Assembly: GCF_003047295.1 (NCBI RefSeq)
Contig: NZ_PZYZ01000001.1
Coordinates: 1 to 64,000 of the forward strand
Length of the DNA stretch: 64,000 nucleotides
Direction: 5' to 3'
From: Nocardioides sediminis
Lineage (GTDB): Bacteria; Actinomycetota; Actinomycetes; Propionibacteriales; Nocardioidaceae
The notes beneath the pieces are model-generated. The model made no database searches, was not told the DNA's origin, and saw only the letters and a list, made by a program, of their open reading frames with translations. Positions 1 through 8,548 of this stretch are shown here, in pieces. The translations under genes and the position numbers were made by a program. Numbering within the stretch: position 1 is the stretch's first letter; every line of letters starts with the position of its first letter.

Positions 1-500
1 GCGAACATGTTCTTGGCGCGGGCGGCGTCCTTGCGGGACAGGCCGAACTCCTTGACCGCCGCGACCGTCATGCCGGTCAGGTCGACGGGGTGCACCGCGT
101 ACTCGGCGAGGTCGTCGCCGTCGAGCGGGTTGGCGTCGTACCCCGCCTTGGCGAGGTTGCGGGCGGTGAAGTCGTGAGTGTCGACGATGATCGTGGCGCC
201 GACCGGCAGGTCACCGAGGTTGGCGCGCAGCGCGGCGGGGTTCATCGCCACCAGCACGTCGGGGGCGTCGCCCGCGGTGAGGATGTCGTGGTCGGCGAAG
301 TGCACCTGGAACGACGACACGCCGGGCAGGGTGCCCTGGGGGGCGCGGATCTCGGCGGGGAAGTTGGGCAACGTCACCAGGTCGTTGCCGAACACGGCCG
401 ACTCCTGGGTGAAGCGGTCCCCCGTCAGCTGCATGCCGTCGCCTGAGTCGCCGGCGAACCGGATGATCACGCGATCGAGCTGCTTGACCTGCTTGGTCAC
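1..500 (-). CDS. korA: 2-oxoacid:ferredoxin oxidoreductase alpha subunit (partial, N-terminal part)
   Basis: N-terminal 166 residues of the alpha subunit of a 2-oxoglutarate:ferredoxin oxidoreductase; the rest lies before position 1. The enzyme oxidatively decarboxylates 2-oxoglutarate with CoA and passes electrons to ferredoxin. The visible part is the gamma-type domain, with the motif RFAGDSGDGMQLTGDRF near residue 13 and the segment FPAEIRAPQGTLPGVSSFQ. This domain is fused at the N-terminus in KorA-type alpha subunits. GTG at 500 is chosen because AGAGGTGAC precedes it at good spacing and family proteins start just before this motif. It is divergent from the sulfate transporter genes. Confidence 0.88.
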   Translation of the reverse strand, partial: MTKQVKQLDRVIIRFAGDSGDGMQLTGDRFTQESAVFGNDLVTLPNFPAEIRAPQGTLPGVSSFQVHFADHDILTAGDAPDVLVAMNPAALRANLGDLPVGATIIVDTHDFTARNLAKAGYDANPLDGDDLAEYAVHPVDLTGMTVAAVKEFGLSRKDAARAKNMF

Positions 501-756
501 GGCCTTGTCACCTCTGTACGTCTCGGAGTGGGCCTCGTCGATGGGCCCCGTCGTGTCGGCCTCCACTACCGGATGTCCGACCACTCACTCTAGTCGGGGG
601 GTCCTGTACGCCGTCCCCGATGCCGCTGCGTGGACCGGTGCGGGCGGGTGATGCGCGACACGTCGTGGATGCCGGCTGGAAACTCTTCTAAGTTGTGTAG
701 TCTGCTCGACATTAGTCAGTAACTGTCCATCTCGGGACGTCCGGAAGAGAGCTCAC

Positions 757-1809
757 ATGTCCATCCCCAGCACCACCTCCCGGCGGCTGGTCGCCGCGTC
801 ACTCACCGGGATGCTGGCCCTGGCCGTCACCGCGTGCGCGCCGAGCGGCGGTGCCAGCGGCGACGCCGATGCAGAGGAGACGATCAGCATCGTCGGCTTC
901 GCCGTCCCCGAGGCGGCCAACAAGAACCTCGCTGCCGAGTTCAACAAGACCCCCGAGGGCGAGGGTGTGGCGTTCAAGACGTCCTACGGCGCCTCGGGCG
1001 ACCAGAGCCGCGCCGTCGTGGCCGGCCTCGAGGCGGACTACGTCCACTTCTCGGTGCCGCCGGACGTCACGCGTCTCGAGGACGAGGGCCTGGTCGACGC
1101 GAGCTGGGACGACGGGGAGAACAAGGGCATCGTCTCGCACTCCGTGGTCGTCTTCGGCGTCCGTGACGGCAACCCCAAGAACATCCAGACGTGGGACGAC
1201 CTCATCAAGCCCGGCGTCGAGATCGTCACGGCCAACCCCGCGTCCTCGGGGGCGGCGCGGTGGAACGCGCTGGCCGCCTACGGCCAGGTGATCAGCGACG
1301 GTGGCACCGAGAAGGAGGCCACCGACTACATCAACAAGTTCTTCGGGAACGTCGTCTCGCTCCCGGGCAGCGGTCGCGACGCGACCACCGCGTTCCTCGG
1401 CGGCACCGGCGACGTGCTGATGGCCTACGAGAACGAGGCCATCCTGGCAGCGCAGAACGACGAGCCCTTCGAGTACATCCTCCCGGACACCACGCTGCTC
1501 ATCGAGAACGCCGGCGCCATCCTCGAGGACGCCTCCGCGCCGTCGCAGGACTGGCTCGACTTCGTGCTCTCCGACGAGGGCCAGAAGCAGTTCGCCCTCA
1601 CCGGCTTCCGACCGATCCGCGACGACGTCGACTACGGCGGCACCGTCGAGGGTGCCGAGGACCCGTCGAACCCGTTCCCCGAGGTCCCGACCCTGCTGAC
1701 GGTGGACGAGGACTTCGGCGGCTGGGACGAGGCGTCCGCGAAGTTCTTCGACGAGGAGAACGGCATCGTCTTCGAGGCGATCCTCGGCGCCGGTCTCTCC
1801 CTCGAATGA
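757..1809 (+). CDS. cysP: Sulfate ABC transporter substrate-binding lipoprotein
   Basis: Extracellular sulfate (or thiosulfate) receptor of an ABC importer. A lipoprotein signal peptide ends in the lipobox LAVTAC, with the acylated cysteine at residue 27. The mature part carries sulfate-binding family segments such as ANPASSGAARWNALAAYG and LPGSGRDATTAFLGGTGDV. At 350 aa it has the usual family length. The ATG is preceded by GGAAGAGAG 5 nt upstream. It is the first gene of cysP-cysT-cysW-cysA and is separated from cysT by only 4 nt. Sulfate specificity is inferred from family resemblance and from the two-permease operon structure. Confidence 0.9.
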   Translation: MSIPSTTSRRLVAASLTGMLALAVTACAPSGGASGDADAEETISIVGFAVPEAANKNLAAEFNKTPEGEGVAFKTSYGASGDQSRAVVAGLEADYVHFSVPPDVTRLEDEGLVDASWDDGENKGIVSHSVVVFGVRDGNPKNIQTWDDLIKPGVEIVTANPASSGAARWNALAAYGQVISDGGTEKEATDYINKFFGNVVSLPGSGRDATTAFLGGTGDVLMAYENEAILAAQNDEPFEYILPDTTLLIENAGAILEDASAPSQDWLDFVLSDEGQKQFALTGFRPIRDDVDYGGTVEGAEDPSNPFPEVPTLLTVDEDFGGWDEASAKFFDEENGIVFEAILGAGLSLE

Positions 1810-1813
1810 TCGC

Positions 1814-2662
1814 ATGACCTCCACCGAGATCTCACGCGTCCGACCGGCGAGGACCCCTCGCCGGTCGGCCCCGCGTTCGACGCTGACGCGATCGTCGGGC
1901 CTCGGCCTCGGCATCGCCATGATCTGGTTCAGCGCACTCGTCCTGATCCCCCTGATGGCAGTGGTCGTGACTGCCATCGACGGCGGCTGGGACGTGTTCT
2001 GGTCCACGATCACCAGCGGGCAGACGTCCGCCGCCATCAAGCTCACGGTCTTCACCGCCCTCGGCGTGACCGTGGTCAACGTGGTCATGGGCCCGCTCAT
2101 CGCGTGGGTGCTGGTGCGCGACCGGTTCTGGGGCAAGTCGGCGCTCGAGGTGCTGATCGACATCCCCTTCGCGCTCCCGACGATCGTGGCCGGCCTGGTG
2201 CTGCTCTCGCTCTACGGCCCCGACAGCCCGCTGGGCATCGACATCGCCAACCAGCGGCCCGCGGTCTTCCTGGCCTTCCTCTTCGTCACGTTGCCGTTCG
2301 TGGTGCGCATGGTCCAGCCGGTGCTCGAGGAGCTGGAGCTCGACGTCGAGGAGGCGGCCGCATCCCTGGGGGCCAGCCGGTTCACGACGTTCCGACGCAT
2401 CATCCTGCCCAGCCTGGCTCCGGCCATCGCTGCAGGCGCAGCACTGTCGTTCGCCCGCGGCGTCAGTGAGTACGGCTCCCTGGTGCTGCTGTCGGGCAAC
2501 CTCCCGTTCAAGACCGAGGTCACCTCCGTGCGGATCCTGAGCAGCATCGAGAACGACAACGTCGCCGCGGCGGCGGCCGTCGCCACCGTGCTCCTCGTGA
2601 TCTCGCTGACCGTGATCGTGCTCCTCGACGTGATCCAGAGGCGGGTGGCTGCACGTGGCTGA
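1814..2662 (+). CDS. cysT: Sulfate ABC transporter permease CysT
   Basis: Integral membrane subunit, one half of the heterodimeric CysT/CysW channel. The 282-aa protein has an Arg-rich cytoplasmic start, then about six hydrophobic segments. The permease cytoplasmic loop reads EEAAASLGASRFTTFRRIILP (here residues about 179-198), the ATPase-docking EAA motif. DIPFALPTIVAGLVLLSLYG is a typical CysT/ModB segment. The ATG lies 4 nt after the cysP stop, and the 3' end overlaps cysW by 8 nt, so the genes are co-transcribed and probably translationally coupled. Confidence 0.9.
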   Translation: MTSTEISRVRPARTPRRSAPRSTLTRSSGLGLGIAMIWFSALVLIPLMAVVVTAIDGGWDVFWSTITSGQTSAAIKLTVFTALGVTVVNVVMGPLIAWVLVRDRFWGKSALEVLIDIPFALPTIVAGLVLLSLYGPDSPLGIDIANQRPAVFLAFLFVTLPFVVRMVQPVLEELELDVEEAAASLGASRFTTFRRIILPSLAPAIAAGAALSFARGVSEYGSLVLLSGNLPFKTEVTSVRILSSIENDNVAAAAAVATVLLVISLTVIVLLDVIQRRVAARG

Positions 2663-3527
2663 CACGCTGACCCGTGAGATCGACGAGCCGGTCGCTCCGG
2701 CGGCTCCCGCGCTGGTGCGGAGGGAGCGTCGTACGCCCATGACCTACGTCCTGCGCCTCGTCGCAGCGGCGTACCTCTTCTTCCTGGTCGCCTGGCCGGT
2801 GTCCCTGGTCGCGACGAACACCTTCGACGACGGGCTCGGCTCGATCCGGGCCCTGCTCGAGGACCCCGACGTGGTGGTGGCGCTCCAGCTCAGCGCGTAC
2901 GTCGCGTTCTTCTCGGTCGTCATCAACACCGTGTTCGGGGTGGGCATGTCCCTGCTGCTCGTGCGCTACGAGTTCCCGGGCAAGAGGGTGCTCAACGCGC
3001 TCCTGGACCTGCCGCTCTCGGTGTCGCCCATCGTGGTCGGGCTCTCGCTCGTCCTGGTGTACGGCGGACGCGAGGGGTGGCTCGGGCCGACCTTCGCGAG
3101 CTGGGGCTTCGACGTCATCTTCTCCGCCCCGGGGATCATCATGGCGACGACCTTCGTGGCCCTGCCCCTCATGATCCGGGAGCTGGTGCCGGTCCTCGAG
3201 GAGATCGGCATCGAGCAGGAGCAGGCGGCCGAGAGCCTCGGCGCCAGTGCAGCCCAGCGCTTCTGGCGGATCACCCTGCCCTCGATCAAGTGGGGGATCG
3301 TCTACGGCGTCGTCCTCACCCTGGCCCGGTCGCTCGGCGAGTTCGGCGCGGTCAAGGTCGTCTCGGGCAACGTGCTCGGCCAGACCCGCACCGCCACCCT
3401 CGTGGTCGAGGAGAAGTACCTCAACTTCGACCAGCAGGGCGCCTACGCGACGGCGTTCCTGCTCGCGATGGTCTCGGTCGCCTGCATCGTCGTCGTGGCG
3501 ATCATCCGCCCCAAGAACCACGCCTGA
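2655..3527 (+). CDS. cysW: Sulfate ABC transporter permease CysW
   Basis: Second membrane subunit of the sulfate importer, 290 aa. The loop [21 protein letters not shown] is the EAA docking motif, and the segment following it ([17 protein letters not shown]) is strongly CysW-like. A GTG start overlaps the end of cysT by 8 nt; no better start is seen. Hydrophobic segments alternate with short loops as expected for a six-helix permease. The gene is followed after 35 nt by the ATPase gene. Confidence 0.9.
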   Translation: MADTLTREIDEPVAPAAPALVRRERRTPMTYVLRLVAAAYLFFLVAWPVSLVATNTFDDGLGSIRALLEDPDVVVALQLSAYVAFFSVVINTVFGVGMSLLLVRYEFPGKRVLNALLDLPLSVSPIVVGLSLVLVYGGREGWLGPTFASWGFDVIFSAPGIIMATTFVALPLMIRELVPVLEEIGIEQEQAAESLGASAAQRFWRITLPSIKWGIVYGVVLTLARSLGEFGAVKVVSGNVLGQTRTATLVVEEKYLNFDQQGAYATAFLLAMVSVACIVVVAIIRPKNHA

Positions 3528-3562
3528 CCTCCCCTGACAGCACCATCCGAAAGGTCGTTCCC

Positions 3563-4546
3563 ATGAGCATCGAGGTCTCTGGCCTGAACAAGTCGTTCGG
3601 CGACTTCGTGGCCCTCCAGGACGTGAGCGTCTCCCTCCCGACCGGCCAGCTGACGGCCCTCCTCGGGCCCAGCGGCGGGGGGAAGTCCACGCTGCTGCGC
3701 ATCATCGCCGGCCTCGATAAGGCCGACACCGGTTCGGTCACCATCGAGGGCACCGACGCGACGCACCTGCCGGCGCAGAAGCGCAACGTCGGGTTCGTCT
3801 TCCAGCACTACGCGGTCTTCAAGCACATGACGGTGGCCAAGAACGTCGCGTTCGGCCTCGAGATCCGCAAGCGTCCCAAGGCCGAGATCGCCGAGCGGGT
3901 CGACGAGCTGCTCCGGCTCGTCCACCTCTCGCAGTTCGCCCACCGGCTGCCCTCGCAGCTCTCCGGCGGGCAGCGGCAGCGGATGGCACTCGCCCGCGCG
4001 CTGGCGGTCGAGCCCAGCGTCCTGCTGCTGGACGAGCCGTTCGGCGCGCTCGATGCCAAGGTCCGCAAGGAGCTGCGCGACTGGCTGCGCCGGCTGCACG
4101 ACGACGTGCACGTCACGACCGTCTTCGTGACCCACGACCAGGAGGAGGCCCTCGAGGTCGCCGACGAGATCGTGGTGATCAACGAGGGCCGCGTCGAGCA
4201 GGTCGGCACTCCCGACCAGCTCTACGACGAGCCGGCCAACGACTTCGTCATGTCGTTCCTCGGTGAGGTGACGCACCTGGCCGGGACCGCTGTGCGGCCG
4301 CACGACATCGACGTGGCCACCGCGCCCCTGCTCGCCGGCGCCGTCGAGGGCACCGTGTCGCGGATGCTGCGGGTCGGCTTCGAGGTGCGGCTGACCGTGC
4401 TGACCGTGGGCGGCGAGGAGGTATCGGTCGTGCTGACCCGCACGCACGCGCGGTCGCTGGGCCTCGAGGTGGGTGCCACCGTGTGGCTGACCGTCACGGC
4501 GGGCGCGACCGTCGTACCCGCCATGCGGCCGTCACTGGCCGGTTGA
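3563..4546 (+). CDS. cysA: Sulfate ABC transporter ATP-binding protein CysA
   Basis: ATPase that powers the CysPTW sulfate importer, 327 aa. Visible motifs are Walker [10 protein letters not shown], the Q-loop in [13 protein letters not shown], signature [15 protein letters not shown], Walker [13 protein letters not shown] and the switch histidine in [18 protein letters not shown]-terminal regulatory TOBE-like region follows from about residue 230. The reading frame extends further upstream, but the ATG at 3563 begins the expected [13 protein letters not shown] start and lies just past cysW. Last gene of the operon. Confidence 0.92.
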   Translation: MSIEVSGLNKSFGDFVALQDVSVSLPTGQLTALLGPSGGGKSTLLRIIAGLDKADTGSVTIEGTDATHLPAQKRNVGFVFQHYAVFKHMTVAKNVAFGLEIRKRPKAEIAERVDELLRLVHLSQFAHRLPSQLSGGQRQRMALARALAVEPSVLLLDEPFGALDAKVRKELRDWLRRLHDDVHVTTVFVTHDQEEALEVADEIVVINEGRVEQVGTPDQLYDEPANDFVMSFLGEVTHLAGTAVRPHDIDVATAPLLAGAVEGTVSRMLRVGFEVRLTVLTVGGEEVSVVLTRTHARSLGLEVGATVWLTVTAGATVVPAMRPSLAG

Positions 4547-4640
4547 CCCGGGCCGGATCGGCGCCACCCCGACGGGTGGTGCCGGTCGGTTGTCTGCGGC
4601 AACCGGTCCGTCCTGGCGGTCGGGCGGCTATCGTGCGCTC

Positions 4641-5276
4641 GTGAAGGTCATGGATCCGCTCGACCAGCTGTGGCTGGGCATCGAGGACTTCGACGAGGAT
4701 GCCGCCGACCGGGCCCTGGTCGGCCTCCTCTGGGACGTCCCGCTCGACGAGGCGCTGACGGCGGTCGTGATCCCGTTCCTCGTCCAGCTGGGCGACCGCT
4801 GGGAGGACGGCTCCCTCTCGGTGGCCCACGAGCACTTCGCCAGCAACCTGCTGCGCCGGCGGCTCTCCGCGCTGGCGCACCAGCGCGAGGTGATGCCGGT
4901 CGAGGGCCGTCGCCCTCGCGCCCTGCTGGCCTGCCCGCCGGGGGAGCGCCACGACCTGGTGCTTCTCTGCTTCTCCCTGCTGCTCGGTGAGCGGGGGTGG
5001 CGCACCCTCTTCCTGGGGGCGGACACCCCGGTCACGGCGCTGGTGAGCGCCGCGCGGACGGCCGACGCCGACGTCGTCGTGCTGTCCGCAACGCGGTCGA
5101 CGGCGCTGACCGCGCACAGCACCTCGATCGCCCGGCTCGCCGAGGACCACCCGGTCTACGTCGCCGGCCGGGGTGCCGACGCCGAGGTCGCGAAGGTGAT
5201 CGGTGCCCGGCTGCTGCCGACCGACCTGGTCGAGGCGCTCGCGCACCTCGGGCCGCGGCCGGACCCCCAGCCCTAG
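4641..5276 (+). CDS. Cobalamin-binding protein resembling the CarH/LitR sensory module, no DNA-binding domain
   Basis: A 211-aa protein made of a four-helix B12 cap domain followed by a Rossmann-like B12-binding domain. The cap contains Trp, nine residues, then Glu-His (W in DRWEDGS, EH in AHEHFAS), which matches the W-x9-EH signature of CarH-type adenosylcobalamin photoreceptors. The second domain has GERHDLVL where CarH-type proteins have their cobalt-ligand histidine region. The MerR helix-turn-helix that normally precedes these modules is absent. A leaderless start is proposed: TATCGT (4629-4634), six bases, then GTG at 4641. An in-frame start at 4590 is less likely. Any light-sensing or regulatory role is inference; a simple cobalamin carrier is an alternative. 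Confidence 0.75.
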   Translation: MKVMDPLDQLWLGIEDFDEDAADRALVGLLWDVPLDEALTAVVIPFLVQLGDRWEDGSLSVAHEHFASNLLRRRLSALAHQREVMPVEGRRPRALLACPPGERHDLVLLCFSLLLGERGWRTLFLGADTPVTALVSAARTADADVVVLSATRSTALTAHSTSIARLAEDHPVYVAGRGADAEVAKVIGARLLPTDLVEALAHLGPRPDPQP

Positions 5277-5277
5277 C

Positions 5278-5302
5278 GACCGGGCACTTTCGTCGCGCTG
5301 GG
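5278..5302 (+). repeat. Dispersed intergenic repeat, copy 1
   Basis: GACCGGGCACTTTCGTCGCG followed by CTGGG directly after the cobalamin-protein stop codon. Near-identical copies occur at 41732-41794 and, in a rearranged form, at 21412-21448. No coding content is seen. Confidence 0.7.
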
Positions 5303-5353
5303 AGGCACTGCTCTGCCCGTTCCCGTGCCGCGCAGCCGAGGACCCGGCGTTGA

Positions 5354-5392
5354 GTGTGGTTCTGGTGTCAGCTGCTGACACCAAAGCCACAC
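5354..5392. repeat. 39-bp near-perfect palindrome
   Basis: Two 19-bp arms flank a single central T at 5373. The inner ten bases of each arm (TGGTGTCAGC and its complement) match exactly; the outer part has one mismatch and one G-T pair. It lies between convergent genes (cobalamin protein and yajQ), so it could act as a transcription terminator hairpin for either. It could also be a protein-binding site. No T-run follows. Confidence 0.7.
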
Positions 5393-5498
5393 CTCCTTGC
5401 CGACGATGAGCGAGAGACGGCCCAGCAGGTCCGCCGGGTGGACCACGCAGGCCGCCTTCTTCCCCTGCCGCTGAGCGGAGCGCGCGCTCGCCGTACGG

Positions 5499-5590
5499 CC
5501 AGCGGTCAGGAAGGGGGGGTCGGCACGATCCAGCGGTCGGGAGGTGCCCGCTCGGCACGTTCCAGCGGTCAGGAAGGGGGGAGGTCAGCG
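5499..5590. repeat. Tandem CCAGCGGTC repeats, dispersed repeat family copy 2
   Basis: Three units of CCAGCGGTC(A/G)GGA occur at about 5499, 5530 and 5562, two of them followed by AAGGGGGG. The same units are seen at 21424-21436 (reverse complement) and 41791-41810. The last unit overlaps the 3' end of yajQ. With the other repeats this fills the 308-nt gap between the convergent genes; no gene is seen in that gap. Confidence 0.65.
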
Positions 5591-6076
5591 GTAGTTGGTG
5601 AACTGCACCGCGAAGTCGTAGTCCTGCTCCTTGACCAGGCGCTGCACGGTCTGGAGGTCGTCGCGCTTCTTCGACGACACCCGCAGCTCGTCGCCCTGGA
5701 TCTGCGCCTTGACGCCCTTGGGGCCCTCGTCGCGGATCAGCTTGCTGATCTTCTTGGCGTCCTCGGAGGTGATGCCCTCCTTGAGCGCAATGGAGATCTT
5801 GGACTGCTGCCCGGACTGGCGGGGCTCGGAGGCGTCGAGGATCTTCAGGCTCTGGTTGCGCTTGATCAGCTTGTCCTTGAAGACGTCGAGCACCGCGGTG
5901 GCGCGGTCGTCGGCCGAGGCCGTGATCTCGATGGCCTGCTCGCCCTGCCACTCGATGGTGGCGCCCGTGCCCTTGAAGTCGAAGCGGGTCGCGATCTCCC
6001 GCGCCGCCTGGCCGAGCGCGTTGTCGACCTCCTGACGGTCCAGCTTGCTCACGATGTCGAAGCTCGAGTCGGCCAT
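5585..6076 (-). CDS. YajQ family nucleotide-binding protein
   Basis: A 163-aa protein with the full YajQ fold sequence: [20 protein letters not shown] at the start, [17 protein letters not shown] in the first half, and [11 protein letters not shown] at the end. YajQ proteins bind nucleotides, and some bind cyclic di-GMP and act with transcription regulators; the function here is not known. The ATG at 6076 has a GGAGGGACC sequence just upstream. It is divergent from tRNA-Tyr. A TATCCT hexamer at 6114-6119 on the plus strand could be the tRNA -10 box. Confidence 0.9.
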   Translation of the reverse strand: MADSSFDIVSKLDRQEVDNALGQAAREIATRFDFKGTGATIEWQGEQAIEITASADDRATAVLDVFKDKLIKRNQSLKILDASEPRQSGQQSKISIALKEGITSEDAKKISKLIRDEGPKGVKAQIQGDELRVSSKKRDDLQTVQRLVKEQDYDFAVQFTNYR

Positions 6077-6153
6077 GGGTCCCTCCGGTTTCTCCTGTGC
6101 GTCGGACAGACGCTATCCTCTCTTGCTGTCGATCCCCACTGGGGTGACGCACT

Positions 6154-6236
6154 GGCAGATTGCCCGAGCGGCCAATGGGAGCGGACTGTAAATCCGTCGG
6201 CTTTTGCCTTCGAAGGTTCGAATCCTTCATCTGCCA
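6154..6236 (+). tRNA. tRNA-Tyr (anticodon GTA)
   Basis: An 83-nt class II tRNA with the long variable arm expected for bacterial tRNA-Tyr. The acceptor arms GGCAGAT (6154-6160) and ATCTGCC (6229-6235) pair fully, with discriminator A. The anticodon loop CTGTAAA holds GTA at 6188-6190. The T-loop GGTTCGAATCC is intact. No CCA is encoded. Confidence 0.96.
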
Positions 6237-6337
6237 CACGCGTTCGGCCGGACCCTGAGGGTCCGGCCGTTCTGCGTTACCCCGCCGGCCGGACCGCCTC
6301 GGTCGTGGTCCCGGCACTGAGGGCAGACTGTCCCCCC

Positions 6338-7678
6338 GTGAGCGGCACCCAGGTCCACGACATCGGTCGGCGCCGGGCGTGGGCGATCTGGGTCGTGGCG
6401 CTGGCGGTCTACGTGCTCGCCGTCTTCCACCGCAGCTCGCTCGGCGTCGCCGGCCTGCTCGCCTCGGAGCGCTTCGACATCAATGCCACCAGCCTGGCGA
6501 CGTTCACCGTCCTCCAGCTCGTCGTGTACGCCGCGATGCAGGTGCCGGTGGGCGTGCTGCTGGACCGCTTCGGGTCCCGCGCGATGCTGCTGTCCGGGCT
6601 CGCGATGATGACGGTCGGCCAGCTGGTCTTCGCCTTCACGACGTCCTTCGGCGGCGCCGTCCTGGCGCGGGCGGTGCTCGGCGCGGGCGACGCGATGATC
6701 TTCGTCAGCGTGATCCGGCTGGTGACGGTCTGGTTCCTGGTCCGCCAGGCGCCGATGGTCACCCAGCTCACCGGCTTGACCGGCCAGATGGGGGCGATCG
6801 TCGCCGCCGCACCGCTGGCATTCCTGCTCGACCGCCTCGGCTGGACCCGGGCCTTCGCCCTCGTCTCGAGCCTGGGCATCGTCCTCCTGGTCGCCGTTGC
6901 GGTGGTCGTCAAGGACTCGCCGTACCGGCGGGGCGACGTGGTCCAGGTCAAGCTGCGTGCGTTGGCGCAGTCGGTCCGCATCCTGTGGGGCAACCCGGGC
7001 ACCCGGCTGGGGATGTGGTCGCACTTCACCTCGCAGTTCGCCGCGACCGTCTTCACCCTGCTGTGGGGCTTCCCGTTCCTCGTGCAGGGGCTCGGCTGGT
7101 CCGAGGCGGCCGCCAGCACCCTGCTGATGGCCATGACCGGCTGGGCCGTCGTCAGCGGGCTGGTGCTCGCCCGCCTGGTCGGCCGCCTGCCTTACTGGCG
7201 GTCCTGGATCGTGATCGGCATCGTCGTGGCGATGGTCGTGCCCTGGGCCGCGGTGCTCCTGTGGCCCGGGGTGGCACCGGACTGGCTCGTGGTCGTGATG
7301 GCGTTCACGACAGCGACCGGGGGACCGGCCTCGATGGTCGGCTTCGACCTGGCCCGGACGTTCACGCCGGCCCACGCCATCGGCCGGGCCAACGGGCTGG
7401 TCAACGTCGGTGGCTTCACCGCCTCGCTGCTCACCATGGCCCTCATCGGTGTCGTCCTCGACCTCGTCGAGCCCGGCGGGATGGATGCCTACTCCCTCGA
7501 CGACTACCGGCTGGCCCTCGCGGTGCAGTTCCTCTTCTGGGGCTTCGGGGTCGTGCAGATCCTGCGCTACCGGCGGCGGGCCCTGGACCACCTCGCCCGC
7601 GTGCACCCGGGCGCCACCGAGCAGATGCGGGCCGGCCGGCCCTTCGTGCACCCCGGCATCGGCACCGAGGGCGTCTGA
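6338..7678 (+). CDS. MFS transporter
   Basis: A 446-aa integral membrane protein of the major facilitator superfamily with about twelve hydrophobic segments. The loop between helices 2 and 3 carries GVLLDRFGSRAMLLSGLAMM, matching the MFS G-x3-D-R-x-G-x-R motif. The substrate cannot be told from sequence. Proteins opening with VFHRSSLGVAG are common in actinobacteria and are usually left as generic MFS carriers. GTG at 6338 is chosen over upstream in-frame codons because the frame before it runs through tRNA-Tyr. The gene is monocistronic between the tRNA and a secreted-protein gene. Confidence 0.82.
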   Translation: MSGTQVHDIGRRRAWAIWVVALAVYVLAVFHRSSLGVAGLLASERFDINATSLATFTVLQLVVYAAMQVPVGVLLDRFGSRAMLLSGLAMMTVGQLVFAFTTSFGGAVLARAVLGAGDAMIFVSVIRLVTVWFLVRQAPMVTQLTGLTGQMGAIVAAAPLAFLLDRLGWTRAFALVSSLGIVLLVAVAVVVKDSPYRRGDVVQVKLRALAQSVRILWGNPGTRLGMWSHFTSQFAATVFTLLWGFPFLVQGLGWSEAAASTLLMAMTGWAVVSGLVLARLVGRLPYWRSWIVIGIVVAMVVPWAAVLLWPGVAPDWLVVVMAFTTATGGPASMVGFDLARTFTPAHAIGRANGLVNVGGFTASLLTMALIGVVLDLVEPGGMDAYSLDDYRLALAVQFLFWGFGVVQILRYRRRALDHLARVHPGATEQMRAGRPFVHPGIGTEGV

Positions 7679-7772
7679 GCGACCGGATCCTCGGGCAATC
7701 CGGTGACGCGGGTCACTCCGAACGGGGATCGTGCGTCCGCCCGGGACGCGTCCGTCGAAGAAGGGTCCCACC

Positions 7773-8498
7773 ATGCGCCTCCCCTCCGTACGTCGTCCCT
7801 CGCCGTCCATGGCCGTGTCCGTGATGGCCCTCGTGGTCGCCTCGACCGGCACGTCGTACGCCGCAGGGCTGATCGGCTCCGACGACGTCCGCAACAACTC
7901 GATCAAGTCGGTGGACGTCAAGGACAACAACCTCAAGGGTCGCGACGTCAAGAACGGCTCGATCGGCTCGATGGACATCCGCGACGAGTCGCTCAAGGCC
8001 CGCGACTTCGCGCCCGGCCAGTTCCCCGCCGGGGCGCAGGGTCCTGCCGGGGTCGGCCGCTGGGCGCTCGTCGACGCCGCGGGGGCGATCGTCGCGCAGT
8101 CCGGGGGGTTCAGCGTGACCGCCGCCTACCCGACGCTCGCCCCGATGGGCGCCGACACTGCCGGCCTGCGCGCCAACGGCAACGTCTACATCAACGCCGG
8201 CGAGGACCTGGGCGACAACGGGGTGCTGGCCGTCGTGGCCCTCCAGAACACCGTGGACCAGAACGGAGACGCCGTCACCAACGGCCGCGCGTCCGGGGCC
8301 GACGCCAACCCGGAGTTCTCCGGCGAGATCTCGGCCGCCGTGTGCCAGCCCGGCGTCGTCAACTGTGCGCCTCCCGGCACCAGCAACAGCAACCACCTGG
8401 TCGTGAGCCCGCGGCTGAGTGACGGCAGCGTGACGACCGCCGACAACCGCAAGCGCTTCTACGTCGTGGTCACCGGGGACTCCAGCGACCGCTCCTGA
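7773..8498 (+). CDS. Secreted protein with decapeptide stalk repeats, function unknown
   Basis: A 241-aa protein with an N-terminal signal peptide (Arg-rich start, hydrophobic core MAVSVMALVVAS, Ala cleavage region near residue 30). Four successive ten-residue units follow: VRNNSIKSVD, VKDNNLKGRD, VKNGSIGSMD, IRDESLKARD. Their regular hydrophobic spacing resembles a pentapeptide-like beta-helical stalk. A short AGAQGPAGVG collagen-like link then leads to a globular C-terminal domain of about 150 residues. The ATG at 7773 is preceded by GAAGAAGGG. It is probably exported and surface-associated; no enzyme motif is recognised. Confidence 0.75.
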   Translation: MRLPSVRRPSPSMAVSVMALVVASTGTSYAAGLIGSDDVRNNSIKSVDVKDNNLKGRDVKNGSIGSMDIRDESLKARDFAPGQFPAGAQGPAGVGRWALVDAAGAIVAQSGGFSVTAAYPTLAPMGADTAGLRANGNVYINAGEDLGDNGVLAVVALQNTVDQNGDAVTNGRASGADANPEFSGEISAAVCQPGVVNCAPPGTSNSNHLVVSPRLSDGSVTTADNRKRFYVVVTGDSSDRS

Positions 8499-8504
8499 GA
8501 CTCG

Positions 8505-8548
8505 CGGGCGGCGGGGTCAACGATGTGGGGTCTACGCCCCGCCGCCCG
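8505..8548. terminator. Bidirectional hairpin between convergent genes
   Basis: Perfect 12-bp GC arms CGGGCGGCGGGG (8505-8516) and its complement (8537-8548) enclose a 20-nt loop. It sits at the junction of the stalk-protein gene and the convergent phosphoesterase gene, overlapping the last codons of the latter. No U-tract follows, as is common in high-GC actinobacteria. Confidence 0.6.

Noticed and set aside
799..2163. Long minus-strand frame opposite cysP and cysT
   Set aside because: No family signature, biased composition, and clear genes on the other strand.
757..4546. Molybdate or phosphate importer
   Set aside because: The binding protein has sulfate-type segments, and two distinct CysT/CysW permeases with CysA fit a sulfate system.
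5278..5590. Remnant insertion sequence
   Set aside because: No transposase fragment or target duplication is visible; only short modules are shared with two other loci.
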